A stretch of DNA of 64,000 nucleotides from Mesorhizobium sp. WSM4904 (GCF_029674545.1 NZ_CP121354.1:3977001-4041000), one strand, 5' to 3'; shown: positions 17,553-26,770, counted from the stretch's first letter. Translations and numbers: made by a program. Notes: generated by a model from the sequence alone, not told the origin.

Positions 17553-17779
17553 AAATCCACTCCAGCCGCAACTGGCCATCCACCTCCGCGAAATCTCCCG
17601 GACAGGCGAAGTGCGGCGGAAGTAAGTCGTGTCCAGCGGAAATTTGCTCGGCGGTTGGCGACGGCCGCGACACTGTTGCGCGAAAGCCAAATAGGCTGTG
17701 CCGCTGCGTCGGTGGCCGCAAGCGTCGATTTGTGCGATAGCCAGCGTTTCGCGCCATGCAATCCGAGGGCGATCGCCTC

Positions 17780-19036
17780 ATGAACAGCTTCTCTTCTCGC
17801 GTCGCCGCTGCCGCCGAGGCGATCCGAGGGATATTTCCGGAAACGCCGCTGCAGGAGAACGACTATCTGTCGAAGAAGACCGGCGCGCGCATCCTTCTGA
17901 AGCGCGAGGACCTGACGCCGGTCCGCTCCTACAAGATCCGGGGCGCCTTCAATTTCTTTCGCAAGGCGCTCGCCGCCGGAAACAATGCCGAGCTGTTCGT
18001 CTGCGCCTCGGCCGGCAATCACGCCCAGGGCTTCGCTTTCGTCTGCCGGCATTTCGGCAAAAAAGGCGTGGTGTTCATGCCGGTCACGACGCCGCAGCAG
18101 AAGATCGACAAGACGCGGCTGTTCGGCGGCGATTTCGTCGAGATCAGGCTGGTCGGCGATTTCTTCGACGATTGCTATCGCGCCGCCTTCGAATTCACCG
18201 AGACCGCCTGCGCGCATATGGTGCCGCCCTTCGACCACAAGGACATCATCGAGGGCCAGGCGACCGTTGCCTATGAGATCGCGGCCCAGATGCCAGGCGG
18301 GCGCATGCCCGACATCGTCATGCTGCCGGTCGGCGGCGGCGGCCTGGCCGCCGGCGTCACCCACTATTTCTCCGACCGGCATCGCGACACGCGCTTCATG
18401 TTCTGCGAACCGGCGGGCGCGCCGAGCCTCAGCGAGAGCCTTTCCAGCGGCAAGCGGGTCAAGCTCGCCAAGGTCGACAATTTCGTCGACGGCGCAGCGG
18501 TCGCCGAGATCGGCCGCGAGCCGTTGCGCCATCTCAAGGAGTTCACCGCCGACTCCGTGCGCCTCGTCCCGGAGAACCGGCTCTGCGCGACGATGATCGA
18601 GATGCTCAATGTCGAGGGCGTGGTGCTGGAGCCGGCCGGCGCCTTGGCGATCGACGCGCTCAAGGATTTTTCGCGCAAGGAGATCAGGGGCAAGACCGTC
18701 GTTGCGGTCGTCTCCGGGGGCAATTTCGACTTCGAGCGTCTGCCCGACGTGAAGGAGCGGGCGCTGCGCTTCGAAGGCCTGAAGAAGTATTTCGTCATCC
18801 GCTTCCCGCAGCGGCCCGGCGCCCTGCGCGACTTCCTAGAGATGCTCGGCCCGGACGACGACATCACGCGCTTCGAATATCTCAAGAAATCGGCACGCAA
18901 TTTCGGCTCGGTGCTGATCGGCATCGAAACCAAGGACCGGCGCAACTTCGATCTGCTGAAAGCCAATTTCGACGCCGAGGGCGTGCAGTATCAGGACATC
19001 ACCGACAACGAGACGCTGGCGGGGTTCATCATATGA
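17780..19036 (+). CDS. ilvA: Threonine ammonia-lyase (threonine dehydratase)
   Basis: A 418-residue PLP enzyme converting L-threonine to 2-oxobutanoate and ammonia, the first step of isoleucine synthesis. The PLP lysine lies in RSYKIRGAF (Lys52), followed by the substrate loop SAGNHAQG and the phosphate loop GGGGLAAG. A C-terminal ACT-like domain (about 330-418, beginning KKYFVIRFPQRPGALRDFL) is present once, as in the short biosynthetic form under isoleucine feedback. An ATG eight codons upstream (17756) is an alternative start. The stop codon overlaps the next gene by 4 bases. Confidence 0.92.
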   Translation: MNSFSSRVAAAAEAIRGIFPETPLQENDYLSKKTGARILLKREDLTPVRSYKIRGAFNFFRKALAAGNNAELFVCASAGNHAQGFAFVCRHFGKKGVVFMPVTTPQQKIDKTRLFGGDFVEIRLVGDFFDDCYRAAFEFTETACAHMVPPFDHKDIIEGQATVAYEIAAQMPGGRMPDIVMLPVGGGGLAAGVTHYFSDRHRDTRFMFCEPAGAPSLSESLSSGKRVKLAKVDNFVDGAAVAEIGREPLRHLKEFTADSVRLVPENRLCATMIEMLNVEGVVLEPAGALAIDALKDFSRKEIRGKTVVAVVSGGNFDFERLPDVKERALRFEGLKKYFVIRFPQRPGALRDFLEMLGPDDDITRFEYLKKSARNFGSVLIGIETKDRRNFDLLKANFDAEGVQYQDITDNETLAGFII

Positions 19037-19605
19037 GCGGCCAAAAAATGAGCGGGGAGGATACGGTTTTCGTGGCCCTGTTTTCCGGCATCAATGTCGG
19101 CGGCAACCGCATCGTCAAGATGGCGGAACTGAAGTCGTTCTTCGAAGGCCTCGGCTTCAGCGATGTCGCGAACTATGTGCAAAGCGGCAACGTGGTGTTT
19201 CGCGCGGAGAAGGGCAACGCGGCAGCGCTGGCAAAGCAGCTCGAAGCGGCGTTCGAGAAGAAATGGGGCTTCAATTCGCGCATCATGGTGCGCGACGCCG
19301 CCTGGCTCGAACGGCTGGTGGAAGGCAATCCCTATCCCGAGGTCGCCGGCGAGCCGACCAAGCTGCACGCCTATGTGCTGGAGCGGGAGCCGACCGCGGA
19401 AGAGACTACGCGGCTTGCGGAAAAATGCACCGGCCCGGAGCGGTTCGAGATCAAGGGCGACGTGCTCTACCTGCACGCACCGGACGGTATCGGCAAATCG
19501 GTGTTCGCCAATCTCATCCCGCGCACGCTGAAGGTGCCGGGCACGGCGCGCAACTGGCGCAGCGTGCTTGCCCTGCGCGAAATGGCGGGCAAGGTAGGCG
19601 GCTGA
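19033..19605 (+). CDS. DUF1697 protein
   Basis: A 190-residue cytoplasmic protein of the DUF1697 family. The family signature is plain: VALFSGINVGGNRIVKMAELKSFFEGLGFSDVANYVQSGNVVF near the N terminus and RTLKVPGTARNWRSVLAL near the C terminus. No activity is known for this family. Its ATG overlaps the stop codon of the threonine ammonia-lyase (ATGA), so translation is probably coupled and the pair co-expressed. Whether it has any link to isoleucine synthesis is open. Confidence 0.85.
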   Translation: MSGQKMSGEDTVFVALFSGINVGGNRIVKMAELKSFFEGLGFSDVANYVQSGNVVFRAEKGNAAALAKQLEAAFEKKWGFNSRIMVRDAAWLERLVEGNPYPEVAGEPTKLHAYVLEREPTAEETTRLAEKCTGPERFEIKGDVLYLHAPDGIGKSVFANLIPRTLKVPGTARNWRSVLALREMAGKVGG

Positions 19606-19616
19606 TTGTTCATTCT

Positions 19617-19663
19617 GCGCAATCCGGACGGAAAACCGCGCAGCACGTTCCTGGATTGCGCTG
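19617..19663. repeat. Dispersed repeat module B (copy 2)
   Basis: gcgcaatccggacggaaaac followed by cgcgcag, then cgttcctggattgcgct. It is an imperfect palindrome (gcgcaatcc with ggattgcgc) and a diverged copy of the module found at 8052, 37028 and 40183. It fills the gap between two convergent genes. Confidence 0.65.
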
Positions 19664-19666
19664 GGC

Positions 19667-19954
19667 TCAGGCGGCCTTTTGCCAGTCGAAGGTCAGCTCC
19701 TCGCGGAAGGCGAAGCGCTTGATGTGGTCGGCAACCACGCTTTCCAGCCGCTCGAGCGAGGCAGGATCGTCGGCGGCAACCGCGATGTGAAGGGCCTTGT
19801 CGTCGGCATCCATCACCGTGCGGCCGAGCGAGAGCTGGATGGCGCCGTGGTGCGGATCGAACTCGACGGGGAACTTGTGCGCCCAATGCTTGCAGAGCTG
19901 CTGCAGATAGCGGCTGGCGTGTTCGGTAGCGACGTCGGCGCGGCTGGTCGGCAT
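19667..19954 (-). CDS. DUF2218 protein
   Basis: A 95-residue protein of the DUF2218 family, with the typical start ...ATEHASRYLQQLCKHWAHKFPVEF and the pattern GAIQLSLGRTVMDADDKALHIAVAADDPASLERLESVVADHIKRFAFREELTFDW. In other bacteria such proteins are often encoded near iron-siderophore reductase-type or TetR genes, but no link is visible here. The ATG at 19954 was chosen for its AGGAG ribosome-binding site 6 bases upstream and because it opens the family domain. Confidence 0.8.
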   Translation of the reverse strand: MPTSRADVATEHASRYLQQLCKHWAHKFPVEFDPHHGAIQLSLGRTVMDADDKALHIAVAADDPASLERLESVVADHIKRFAFREELTFDWQKAA

Positions 19955-20079
19955 GGAATTCTCCTGACGGCTCAAGGAAAGCGCCAGCCCGATCAGGCTG
20001 GCGCCGCAAGCGGGTAGATAGGCACCATTCGGCGAAACACCATGGACCGGCCGGTCAAATCCTCGGGATGGGCCGGCGC

Positions 20080-20520
20080 CTACCAGCTTCCGGTGTTCGG
20101 CATCGAGGCCCACGGCTCGGCCTTGGCTTTTGCCGGGCCTTTCTGCAAGAGCTCGATCGAGATGCCGTCGGGCGAGCGGATGAAGGCCATGTTGCCGTCG
20201 CGCGGCGGCCGGTTGATGGTCACGCCACTGTCCATCAGCTTCTGGCAGGTGGCGTAGATGTCGTCGACCTCATAGGCGAGGTGGCCGAAATTGCGGCCGC
20301 CCTTATACTCTTCCGGGTCCCAATTGTAGGTCAGCTCGATCAGCGGCGCCTTTTCACTGATGCCGCTTTGCTCGTCCTCGGACGCGGCGAGGAAGATCAG
20401 CGTGTAGCGTCCCTGCTCGTTCTCGTAGCGACGCACTTCCTTGAGGCCGAGCTTGTTGCAGTAGAAATCGAGCGATCGATCGATGTCGGCGATGCGGACC
20501 ATTGTATGGAGATAGCGCAT
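20080..20520 (-). CDS. gloA: Lactoylglutathione lyase (glyoxalase I)
   Basis: A 146-residue VOC-fold metalloenzyme that isomerises the methylglyoxal-glutathione adduct to S-lactoylglutathione. All four metal ligands line up with those of GloA: His5 (YLHTMVRI), Glu62 (LIELTYNW), His80 (NFGHLAYEV) and Glu123 (SIELLQK). GDRYE-type and [11 protein letters not shown] segments are as in the family. The ATG at 20520 places His5 correctly; the longer upstream frame is not supported. A purine-rich site (GAGGAAA) precedes it. Confidence 0.93.
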   Translation of the reverse strand: MRYLHTMVRIADIDRSLDFYCNKLGLKEVRRYENEQGRYTLIFLAASEDEQSGISEKAPLIELTYNWDPEEYKGGRNFGHLAYEVDDIYATCQKLMDSGVTINRPPRDGNMAFIRSPDGISIELLQKGPAKAKAEPWASMPNTGSW

Positions 20521-20779
20521 ATCGGTTTCCTCGGAGCGTTGCATTGCGGCGCACCATAGGAGCCGCTCCGTCAAAGGGCAATCGTCCGACAAAACCGGCG
20601 CAGCGGTCCATTTCAGGCCGCGCCATTGCGTGCCGACCTGCGCCGGCAAACAACAATTAAGGCTTTCCCGTGCGCAACGGTGAAAAAAGGCACGTCAGGT
20701 CTTGCACACCCCGGAAGCCGCAGTGTTAATCTCATGGCAAGAATCAGTCGTTGTTGCAGTTGGAAAAGGGGGCATTCTT

Positions 20780-21370
20780 ATGGGGGAAAAAGCCTCTTTC
20801 ATGGGGCGGGACGGAAGCCTTGACGACGCCTTGAAGCGGGACAGCGGCGGCGATACCGAGCTTGTCGAGATCGCCGGGGCTATCAAATGGTTCGACGTGG
20901 CCAAGGGCTACGGCTTCATTCTTCCGGACGATGGCGTCTCGGGTGACGTTCTCCTCCATGTGACATGTCTTCGAAGGGACGGCTTCCAGACCGCGCTGGA
21001 AGGCGCGCGCGTGGTCTGCCTCGTCAAACAGGGCGAGCGTGGCCTGCAGGCTTTCCGCGTTCTTTCCATGGATGCTTCGACTGCGGTGCATCCGGCGGAG
21101 CAGGAGCAGCGCACGCACGTCACCGTGACGGCGGAGAGCGGGCTCGAACGGGCGCTGGTGAAGTGGTTCAACCGCACCAAGGGCTTCGGCTTCCTGACCC
21201 GGGGCGAGGGCACCGAGGACATCTTCGTCCACATGGAGACGCTGCGCCGCTACGGCATCACCGAACTGAGGCCCGGCCAGGTCGTGCTGGTTCGCTTCGG
21301 GCGCGGCGACAAAGGCCTCATGGCCGCCGAAATTCACCCCGATATGGGCACCTTGCCGGTCTCGCATTAG
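20780..21370 (+). CDS. Double cold-shock-domain protein
   Basis: A 196-residue protein with two cold-shock domains, which bind single-stranded RNA and DNA. Domain 1 covers about residues 31-97, with KGYGFI (42-47) and DVLLH (56-60); domain 2 covers about 123-188, with KGFGFL (134-139) and DIFVH (147-151). This two-domain layout is typical of alphaproteobacteria and differs from the single-domain CspA. The ATG at 20780 was preferred over an upstream start because AAAGGGGGC precedes it. A helical, charged N-terminal stretch of 30 residues comes before the first domain. Likely an RNA chaperone in cold or stationary phase. Confidence 0.9.
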   Translation: MGEKASFMGRDGSLDDALKRDSGGDTELVEIAGAIKWFDVAKGYGFILPDDGVSGDVLLHVTCLRRDGFQTALEGARVVCLVKQGERGLQAFRVLSMDASTAVHPAEQEQRTHVTVTAESGLERALVKWFNRTKGFGFLTRGEGTEDIFVHMETLRRYGITELRPGQVVLVRFGRGDKGLMAAEIHPDMGTLPVSH

Positions 21371-21405
21371 GGCTTTCCCGACACGATCAGGATGGCCCGT
21401 GCAAG

Positions 21406-21552
21406 GCCAATCTTTGTCCGAAAACCGGTTCCACTCGCCTGGATCATGGTCTAAAGCGCATCGCGATCTTTCAGATTCGCTCTGTGCGCTTTAGGTTTTC
21501 GATTTACGCATGTCTTTGTCCCGAAACCGGTTCCCACTTTCGGGAGACATGT
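21406..21552. repeat. Dispersed repeat module A (copy 2, with an extra partial unit)
   Basis: Positions 21451-21552 repeat the 823-925 element: a gcgatcttt segment followed by tttgtcccgaaaccggttcc and ttcgggaga, with a few differences. Just before it, 21406-21434 holds a degenerate partial unit (ctttgtccgaaaaccggttc). It precedes the DUF192 gene by 30 bases and so probably forms part of its leader. Confidence 0.7.
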
Positions 21553-21581
21553 TTTGGGACGGGGCCCGGACGAGGTATCAA

Positions 21582-22094
21582 ATGGCTAACCGCAACTGGC
21601 TGACTGCAGGCGCGCTTTGCGCCGCCATCGTTTTGGCCGCCTATTTCAGTGCCTTGAAACCGAGTGCGGCGGACGACCAGGCCATGATGCTGCCGGTCGA
21701 TCCGACGCCGCTGGTCGCGATGACCGGCTCCGGCAGGCACTCCTTCTCCATCGAGATCGCCGACACCTCCGAAGAGCGCGAGGCCGGGCTGATGTTTCGC
21801 AAGGACATGGCCGACGATCACGGCATGCTGTTCGTGTTCGAGAAGTCCGGCGAGGTGAATTTCTGGATGAAGAACACGCCGATGCCGCTCGATCTGGTCT
21901 TTGTCGGCCAGGACGGCAAGATCAAGGCCATCAAGCGCGGCGAACCGGAATCCGAAGCCATCATTTCTCCAGGGCAACCCGTAAGCTTCGTACTCGAGCT
22001 CAAGGCGGGAACGGCCGCCAAGGACGGTCTCAGGGACGGCGATCTCTTGCGCCATCCGGCGATCGCCAAGGCGTCGGGCTCCGGTTCCAACTGA
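21582..22094 (+). CDS. DUF192 protein, exported
   Basis: A 170-residue protein with an N-terminal hydrophobic segment (residues 5-24, ending at AAD), a likely signal peptide or anchor. The DUF192 domain follows: EIADTSEEREAGLMFRKDMADDHGMLFVFEKSGEVNFWMKNTPMPLDLVFV, including the GLMFR and MKNTxxPLD motifs of the family. No enzymatic activity is established. The ATG at 21582 was chosen because it opens the signal segment. Fifteen bases separate it from the hydrolase downstream, so the two are probably co-transcribed. Confidence 0.85.
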   Translation: MANRNWLTAGALCAAIVLAAYFSALKPSAADDQAMMLPVDPTPLVAMTGSGRHSFSIEIADTSEEREAGLMFRKDMADDHGMLFVFEKSGEVNFWMKNTPMPLDLVFVGQDGKIKAIKRGEPESEAIISPGQPVSFVLELKAGTAAKDGLRDGDLLRHPAIAKASGSGSN

Positions 22095-22108
22095 CCGCGG
22101 CAACACCA

Positions 22109-22876
22109 ATGCAATATTTTTCCCATGACGGCTTCGAACTCGCCTATCTCGACCGCCAGCCGGCGTCCGGGCAGGGCGATCCGGTGCTGATGATCCACGG
22201 CTTTGCCTCGAGCCATTACGTCAACTGGGTCTCGCCCGGCTGGTTCAAGACGCTGAACGACGCCGGCTACCGCGCCATCGCCTTCGACAACCGCGGCCAC
22301 GGCTCCTCGTCGAAGAGCTACGACGAGGCCGACTACACGCCGGCCAAGATGGCTTTGGACGCGGCCGCGCTGCTCGATCATCTCGGCGTCGAACGTGCCC
22401 ATGTCATGGGCTATTCGATGGGCGCGCGGGTATCCGCATTCATGGCGTTGTCCAATCCGGACAAGGTTGCGACGCTGGTGTTGGGCGGCCTCGGTATCGG
22501 TCTTGTCGACGGCGTCGGCGACTGGGATCCGATCGCCGATGCGCTTCTGGCGGAGGATCCCGGTACGATCAGCCATGCGCGCGGCCGCTCGTTTCGCGCC
22601 TTCGCCGACCAGACGCGGAGCGATCGCCAGGCGCTCGCCGTCTGCATCGTCGGCTCGCGCGCGTCCATGAGCGAGGAGGATGTGGCGCGCATCGCGCAGC
22701 CGACCTTGATCGCCGTCGGGACAAAGGACGACATCGCCGGTTCGCCCGACGAGCTCGCCGCGCTGATGCCCAACGCGAAGGCTTTTCATATCGAAGGCCG
22801 CGACCACATGCTCGCCGTCGGCGACAAAAGCTTCAAACAGCGCGTGCTGGAGTTTTACGCCGAGAATCCGCTCTGA
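22109..22876 (+). CDS. Alpha/beta hydrolase
   Basis: A 255-residue cytoplasmic alpha/beta hydrolase without signal peptide. The oxyanion loop is MIHGFASS (28-35), the nucleophile elbow GYSMGAR with Ser103, the acid probably Asp in VGTKDDIAG and the histidine in EGRDHMLAVG. The cap between strands 6 and 7 is short. Resembles esterase/lactonase-type enzymes of the family; substrate unknown. It follows the DUF192 gene at 14 bases distance and converges with the HD-domain gene. Confidence 0.85.
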   Translation: MQYFSHDGFELAYLDRQPASGQGDPVLMIHGFASSHYVNWVSPGWFKTLNDAGYRAIAFDNRGHGSSSKSYDEADYTPAKMALDAAALLDHLGVERAHVMGYSMGARVSAFMALSNPDKVATLVLGGLGIGLVDGVGDWDPIADALLAEDPGTISHARGRSFRAFADQTRSDRQALAVCIVGSRASMSEEDVARIAQPTLIAVGTKDDIAGSPDELAALMPNAKAFHIEGRDHMLAVGDKSFKQRVLEFYAENPL

Positions 22877-22882
22877 ACGGCA

Positions 22883-23485
22883 TTATCCGGCCTCGAGCGC
22901 GGCCAGCGACCGCGCCAGGTTCTTTCGGGCCTGCGCCTCGAACCGCTGCCGGAACTCGGCGGTATGGAAAACATGCGGGCGGGCCAGAAAACTCTTCAGG
23001 ACCGCGGCGCGGCCGGCGCGCCACATCGGCTCTTCGACCCAGCCATATTCGCGCCGGACCGCCTTCTCATAGGCATCGAAGACGTCCGGTTCGGCGCCAA
23101 GGATCGCCAGGTCCATGTCGAGGAGGAAGGCTGCGTCGCTAGTCGCCTTCTCGTCGTCGAGCTGCGGCAACTGATGCGTGGCGGTGGCGTCGATCATCGC
23201 CACAATGCGGCTGAGACGCTCCGGGCTGACGCGGCCGGAAAGCTTTTGCTCCGCCAAGGCCGCGCTTTTGGCCTCGTTGTCCTTGGCGCGGCTGTCATAG
23301 ATCGCGTCGTGGAACCAGATCGCCGCTTCGACGGCGTCCGGGTCATGGAGCAGGCGTCGGCATTCTTCGGCCAAAGCCAGCATGGCCTCGACATGAGCGA
23401 GGTCGTGGTAATGCCTGTCCCCGGCCTGATAGAGCGCGGTAAGCTCGCTCTTCAGTGCTTCGTCGATCAAGGGTTCGTTTTCCAT
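22883..23485 (-). CDS. HD-domain metal-dependent phosphohydrolase
   Basis: A 200-residue protein of the predicted metal-dependent HD superfamily (the small COG4339-like group). Metal ligands are seen in RHYHDLAHVEAML (near residues 24-36) and in IWFHDAIYD (near 56-64), with a further aspartate in FLLDMDLAILG near 120. These enzymes are expected to hydrolyse phosphate esters of nucleotides, but the substrate of this group is not known. Only six bases separate its stop from that of the convergent hydrolase gene. Confidence 0.85.
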   Translation of the reverse strand: MENEPLIDEALKSELTALYQAGDRHYHDLAHVEAMLALAEECRRLLHDPDAVEAAIWFHDAIYDSRAKDNEAKSAALAEQKLSGRVSPERLSRIVAMIDATATHQLPQLDDEKATSDAAFLLDMDLAILGAEPDVFDAYEKAVRREYGWVEEPMWRAGRAAVLKSFLARPHVFHTAEFRQRFEAQARKNLARSLAALEAG

Positions 23486-23606
23486 TGCGGCTTGAATTCC
23501 CGTGAACCAAGTCCATTTGACAAAGCACTAAGGAAAATTGAGTTCAACCGTGCTACGATCTAGCCTATATGTGCCGCCGGATGAACGAGCAGGCCGGAGA
23601 CCGTCG

Positions 23607-24455
23607 ATGAACAGCGTTACGATAGCCCGCCCCAGCATGGTGCAGCCGGTCGATCCGATCTGGCGCGCGATCCGCGACGAGGCGATGGAAGCGGTGAACC
23701 GCGACCCTCTGCTTGCCGCCTTCCTCTATTCGACCATCCTCAATCAGGAAAGCCTGGAAGAAGCGGTCATTCATCGGCTGGCCGAGCGCCTGGCGCACCA
23801 GGACATCGGCTCCGACCTCATCCGGCAGACCTTCAAGGCGATGCTTGCCGACGATCCCGAGTGGAGCGGGACCGTTCGCGTCGACATCCAGGCCTATTAC
23901 GACCGCGACCCGGCCTGCGACCGCTTCATCATGCCTGTGCTCTATTTCAAGGGTTTCCATGCGATCCAGACTCACCGGCTGGCGCACTGGCTGTGGAACC
24001 AGGGCCGCAGGGACTTCGCGCTCTATCTGCAGAGCCGCTCATCCTCGGTGTTCCAGACCGACATCAATCCGGCCGCCCGCATCGGCAAGGGCATCTTCCT
24101 CGACCACGCCACCGGCCTGGTGGTCGGCCAGACGGCCGTCATCGAGGACGATGTCTCGATCCTGCATGGTGTGACGCTCGGCGGCACCGGCAAGGCCAGC
24201 GGCGACCGTCATCCGAAGATCCGCCGCGGCGTGCTGATCGGCGCCGGCGCCAAGATCCTCGGCAATATCGAGATCGGCCACTGCTCGAAGATCGCGGCCG
24301 GCTCGGTGGTGCTGTCGCCCGTGCCGCACAACAAGACGGTCGCCGGCGTGCCCGCGCGGGTCGTGGGAGAAACCGGCTGCGACCAGCCTTCGCGGCAGAT
24401 GGACCAGCTCCTGCCCTCGCAGACGATGGACCACGTCGTCAGCTTCGACATCTGA
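23607..24455 (+). CDS. cysE: Serine O-acetyltransferase
   Basis: A 282-residue enzyme that acetylates L-serine with acetyl-CoA, the first step of cysteine synthesis. An N-terminal helical domain (about 1-150) is followed by a left-handed beta-helix of hexapeptide repeats (about 150-255). The catalytic pair is Asp152 and His167 (TDINPAARIG, FLDHATG), spaced as in the E. coli enzyme. The C-terminal tail (about 30 residues beyond the helix) ends VSFDI, with an isoleucine at the end as needed for docking to cysteine synthase. The ATG at 23607 has GGAG 7 bases upstream. Confidence 0.93.
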   Translation: MNSVTIARPSMVQPVDPIWRAIRDEAMEAVNRDPLLAAFLYSTILNQESLEEAVIHRLAERLAHQDIGSDLIRQTFKAMLADDPEWSGTVRVDIQAYYDRDPACDRFIMPVLYFKGFHAIQTHRLAHWLWNQGRRDFALYLQSRSSSVFQTDINPAARIGKGIFLDHATGLVVGQTAVIEDDVSILHGVTLGGTGKASGDRHPKIRRGVLIGAGAKILGNIEIGHCSKIAAGSVVLSPVPHNKTVAGVPARVVGETGCDQPSRQMDQLLPSQTMDHVVSFDI

Positions 24456-24604
24456 ATTCGGCAGCCATCGGCCGCGGCCGGAATCCGGCCGCCATTTCAG
24501 GTGCCGATTGTCCCGTGTTATGCTGCCGGCTTGCCTTTACATCGCCATCGTCGGCGTGTCAGAAGCGCGTTCCAACGAACAAGCCGACATTTCGGAGAAG
24601 ACTT

Positions 24605-24808
24605 TTGAAGCCGGACGAAATCAGAAAGCTGGACGCCTATTTCAAGCGCGTCTTCCAGAATCCCAGGCTGCAGGTGAAGGCGCGCCCGCGCAAGGAAGAC
24701 TCGGCCGAGGTCTATGTCGGCGACGAGTTCCTCGGCATCGTCTTCAAGGACGAGGACGACGGCGACTACAATTTCTCGATGGCGATCCTCGACGTCGATC
24801 TGGCCTGA
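24605..24808 (+). CDS. DUF3126 protein (TTG start)
   Basis: A 67-residue cytoplasmic protein of the DUF3126 family, which is confined to alphaproteobacteria. The sequence reads KPDEIRKLDAYFKRVFQNP, then KARPRKEDSAEVYVGDEFLGIVFKDEDDGDYNFSMAILDVDL. No ATG fits: the frame opens with TTG at 24605, preceded by CGGAGAAG at 8 bases, and the family begins at this residue. It lies 149 bp downstream of cysE on the same strand. Function unknown. Confidence 0.85.
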   Translation: MKPDEIRKLDAYFKRVFQNPRLQVKARPRKEDSAEVYVGDEFLGIVFKDEDDGDYNFSMAILDVDLA

Positions 24809-24894
24809 GCCTTCCCCAGCGAATTGCTGCCCGGTCCGGCAATACCGCCGGGTCTGCGCCCGCCGCCAGTTGGCCAAGCGTCGTGCGCCTGCAG

Positions 24895-25793
24895 CTACCC
24901 GACGATTTCGTTGGCCGACCGCAGGAAGTTGTCGGGTAACGTGATCGCCATTCTCCGCGCGGCGTTCAAATTGACGATCAACTCGGGTCGGCGGACATAT
25001 TCGACCGGAAGCGTGCCGGCGTCAGTTCCGTTGAGGACGGTATCGACCTGGCTGGCCATTCGACGCGCGGCAAAGGCAAGGCTCGTGCCGTAAGCCATCA
25101 GCGGACCGTATCTTGCATGATCCCTGCCGAAGATGGCCGGCAGCCGCGCGGCGTTCGCCATCTCGACGATCATGGCCCCGTATGTCGTGGTTCGCGGGAC
25201 CTCAAGGCACAGTAGACCGCCCGCCCCGGCGACCGCGAATGCGACGAAGGCAGCCTCCAGGTCTTCCTCGCGGCCAAGCAGGCGAATGCAGATGTCTAGG
25301 CCTTCCGCTTCGGCAGCCGCTTTAGAAAGCCTCGGCAGGATGTCTGGAACCCCAGCGTCGCCCAAAACCGCCAAGCATCTCAGGCCCGGCACCACCTTCT
25401 TCAACATCCGCACTTGCTCGCCTATCTGGCCAGGTCGAAGTTCGTGCATCCCGTTGTGCGGCCACCGGGCCGCTCGGCATTCTGGACGATTTTCGCCGAT
25501 ACCGGATCGAGCACGATGGCAAAGACGATCGGCAGGTCGGGCGCCGCTTCGCGAGCAGCCCAGTAGCTCACTGCCCCGATGGCGACGATAATCTTGGCCC
25601 GGTGCTGAACAAGCTCGGCGGCGAGACTTGGAAGGCGATCGAGATGTCCGTCGGCAAAGCGAGGCTCGATCTGGATGGTTTCACCGTCCTCGTAGCCCAG
25701 GTCCCTGATTGCATCGCAGAAGGCGCCGAAGCTCGGATACGATCGGTCGCCGGCCAGCAGCATGCCGACAACGGGGATGTCTGAAGGCCGCAT
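24895..25793 (-). pseudogene. Orphan ABC substrate-binding protein, frameshifted
   Basis: Two adjoining minus-strand frames together make one protein of the ABC_sub_bind (PF04392) type. The upstream part (25793 to about 25425) reads IPVVGMLLAGDRSYPSFGAFCDAIRDLGY and onward to TTGCTNFDLA; the downstream part (about 25440 to 24895) continues GQIGEQVRMLKKVVPGLRCLAVLGD to the family's end. A one-base shift joins them near 25425-25440. The exported signal peptide expected before IPVVGML is also missing. No permease or ATPase gene is nearby. Both faults suggest a decayed gene, although a sequencing error could explain the shift alone. Confidence 0.75.
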
Positions 25794-25929
25794 TCTTCGG
25801 ATTCCTGGCGGTGCCGTTTCGATGTCGAAGCTAACACGGGGCGGGCAAGGCGACATGCCGAAAGCGACATGCCGAAAGATCGGCTTCCCCTCCACGGGAT
25901 GCAGAAATGCCGGCCAAATCCGGTCCGCC

Positions 25930-26517
25930 TTAATGCGGGCAGTGCCGCGGGATATGCACCCGCCGCCAGCCGGTCGAGCCTTCCCGCACCACCACCCGAC
26001 GCGCCACCGTCCGGTATGAAGGCGGGATTTCGGTGATGCGCCGCTCTTCCGGCCGCACTAGCACCTCGCGGGCGACGCCTTCATATTCCGCCGGAAGAAC
26101 GACGCGCCGGACGCGCTCCGGTTCGACGATCACGGTTTCGGCGACCCGCGCGTAGCGCGCCTTGCGCCACACTTTGCAAAGCACCTTGCGGCCATGGATG
26201 ACGCGCCATTCCCAGGCGTAGCCGCCGTCGTCCACCTTGAGCGTGTGGTAGACGGTTCGCGTGACCGCGGGCACGACCTCATAACTGACTCGGGGAGGGG
26301 CGATCTGCTCCAGGCCTTCGCTCGTGCCGTAGATCGGTGGGTCATAGTCGATGAGCTGGCCGCCTGGGCTCACCATCACGTCTTCGTAGACGGTGTCGTA
26401 AAGCGCCGGCCGGCGCACCGGCTCGTAGCATTCGAGCGCGCGGCCGCCGGCCGCGGTTTCCGACACGGTGGCAAGCATCGCGACCGCGGCGAGCGATGCG
26501 GAGCTCTTGTAGAACAT
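25930..26517 (-). CDS. Exported protein of unknown function with C-terminal repeats
   Basis: A 195-residue protein with a signal peptide (about 1-23, ending in AAG or TAA). The mature part is rich in Val, Arg, Tyr and Pro. From about residue 127 three units of a similar strand pattern follow one another (RVAETVIVEPERVRRVVLPAEYEGVAREVLV and RITEIPPSYRTVARRVVV), which suggests a repeated beta structure. No family recognised. The ATG at 26517 was chosen for GGGGGA 5 bases upstream and because the signal peptide starts there. It is divergent from clpP. Confidence 0.7.
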   Translation of the reverse strand: MFYKSSASLAAVAMLATVSETAAGGRALECYEPVRRPALYDTVYEDVMVSPGGQLIDYDPPIYGTSEGLEQIAPPRVSYEVVPAVTRTVYHTLKVDDGGYAWEWRVIHGRKVLCKVWRKARYARVAETVIVEPERVRRVVLPAEYEGVAREVLVRPEERRITEIPPSYRTVARRVVVREGSTGWRRVHIPRHCPH

Positions 26518-26739
26518 GACATTCCCCCGTTGAAAAAGGACGCCCATTCAACGCAGGAGCGTATAGGAAGGTCCGCTCCCGGACAGGGATTTCAGGGCTT
26601 GTCGTTAAGCAGCGCGGTTAAGAAACTGCTACCTTGGCGGAGCCGCTCTTCGACGCGGTACAATTTCCCGGGCCAGCAGCCGGCATTCCTTGGGCCGAGA
26701 CGCTTGATTCGACTTAACCAGATGGCTAGGAGGGGCGAC

Positions 26740-26770
26740 CTTGCGCTAGGGTGAGCCGGCATCCTATTTA
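26740..26770 (+). promoter_or_regulatory. RpoH-like heat-shock promoter of clpP
   Basis: CTTGCG at 26740-26745, a 17-base spacer, and CCTATTTA at 26763-26770. This fits the alphaproteobacterial heat-shock sigma factor pattern (CTTG at -35 and a C-rich C..AT.T at -10). It lies 79 bases upstream of the clpP start, within the 331-bp gap between the divergent exported-protein gene and clpP. Nothing else is seen in that gap. Confidence 0.5.

Noticed and set aside
15894..17783. A 629-codon open frame antisense to both DUF900 lipoprotein genes
   Set aside because: It spans two real minus-strand genes and the gap between them; its repeated look only mirrors the paralogy of those genes.
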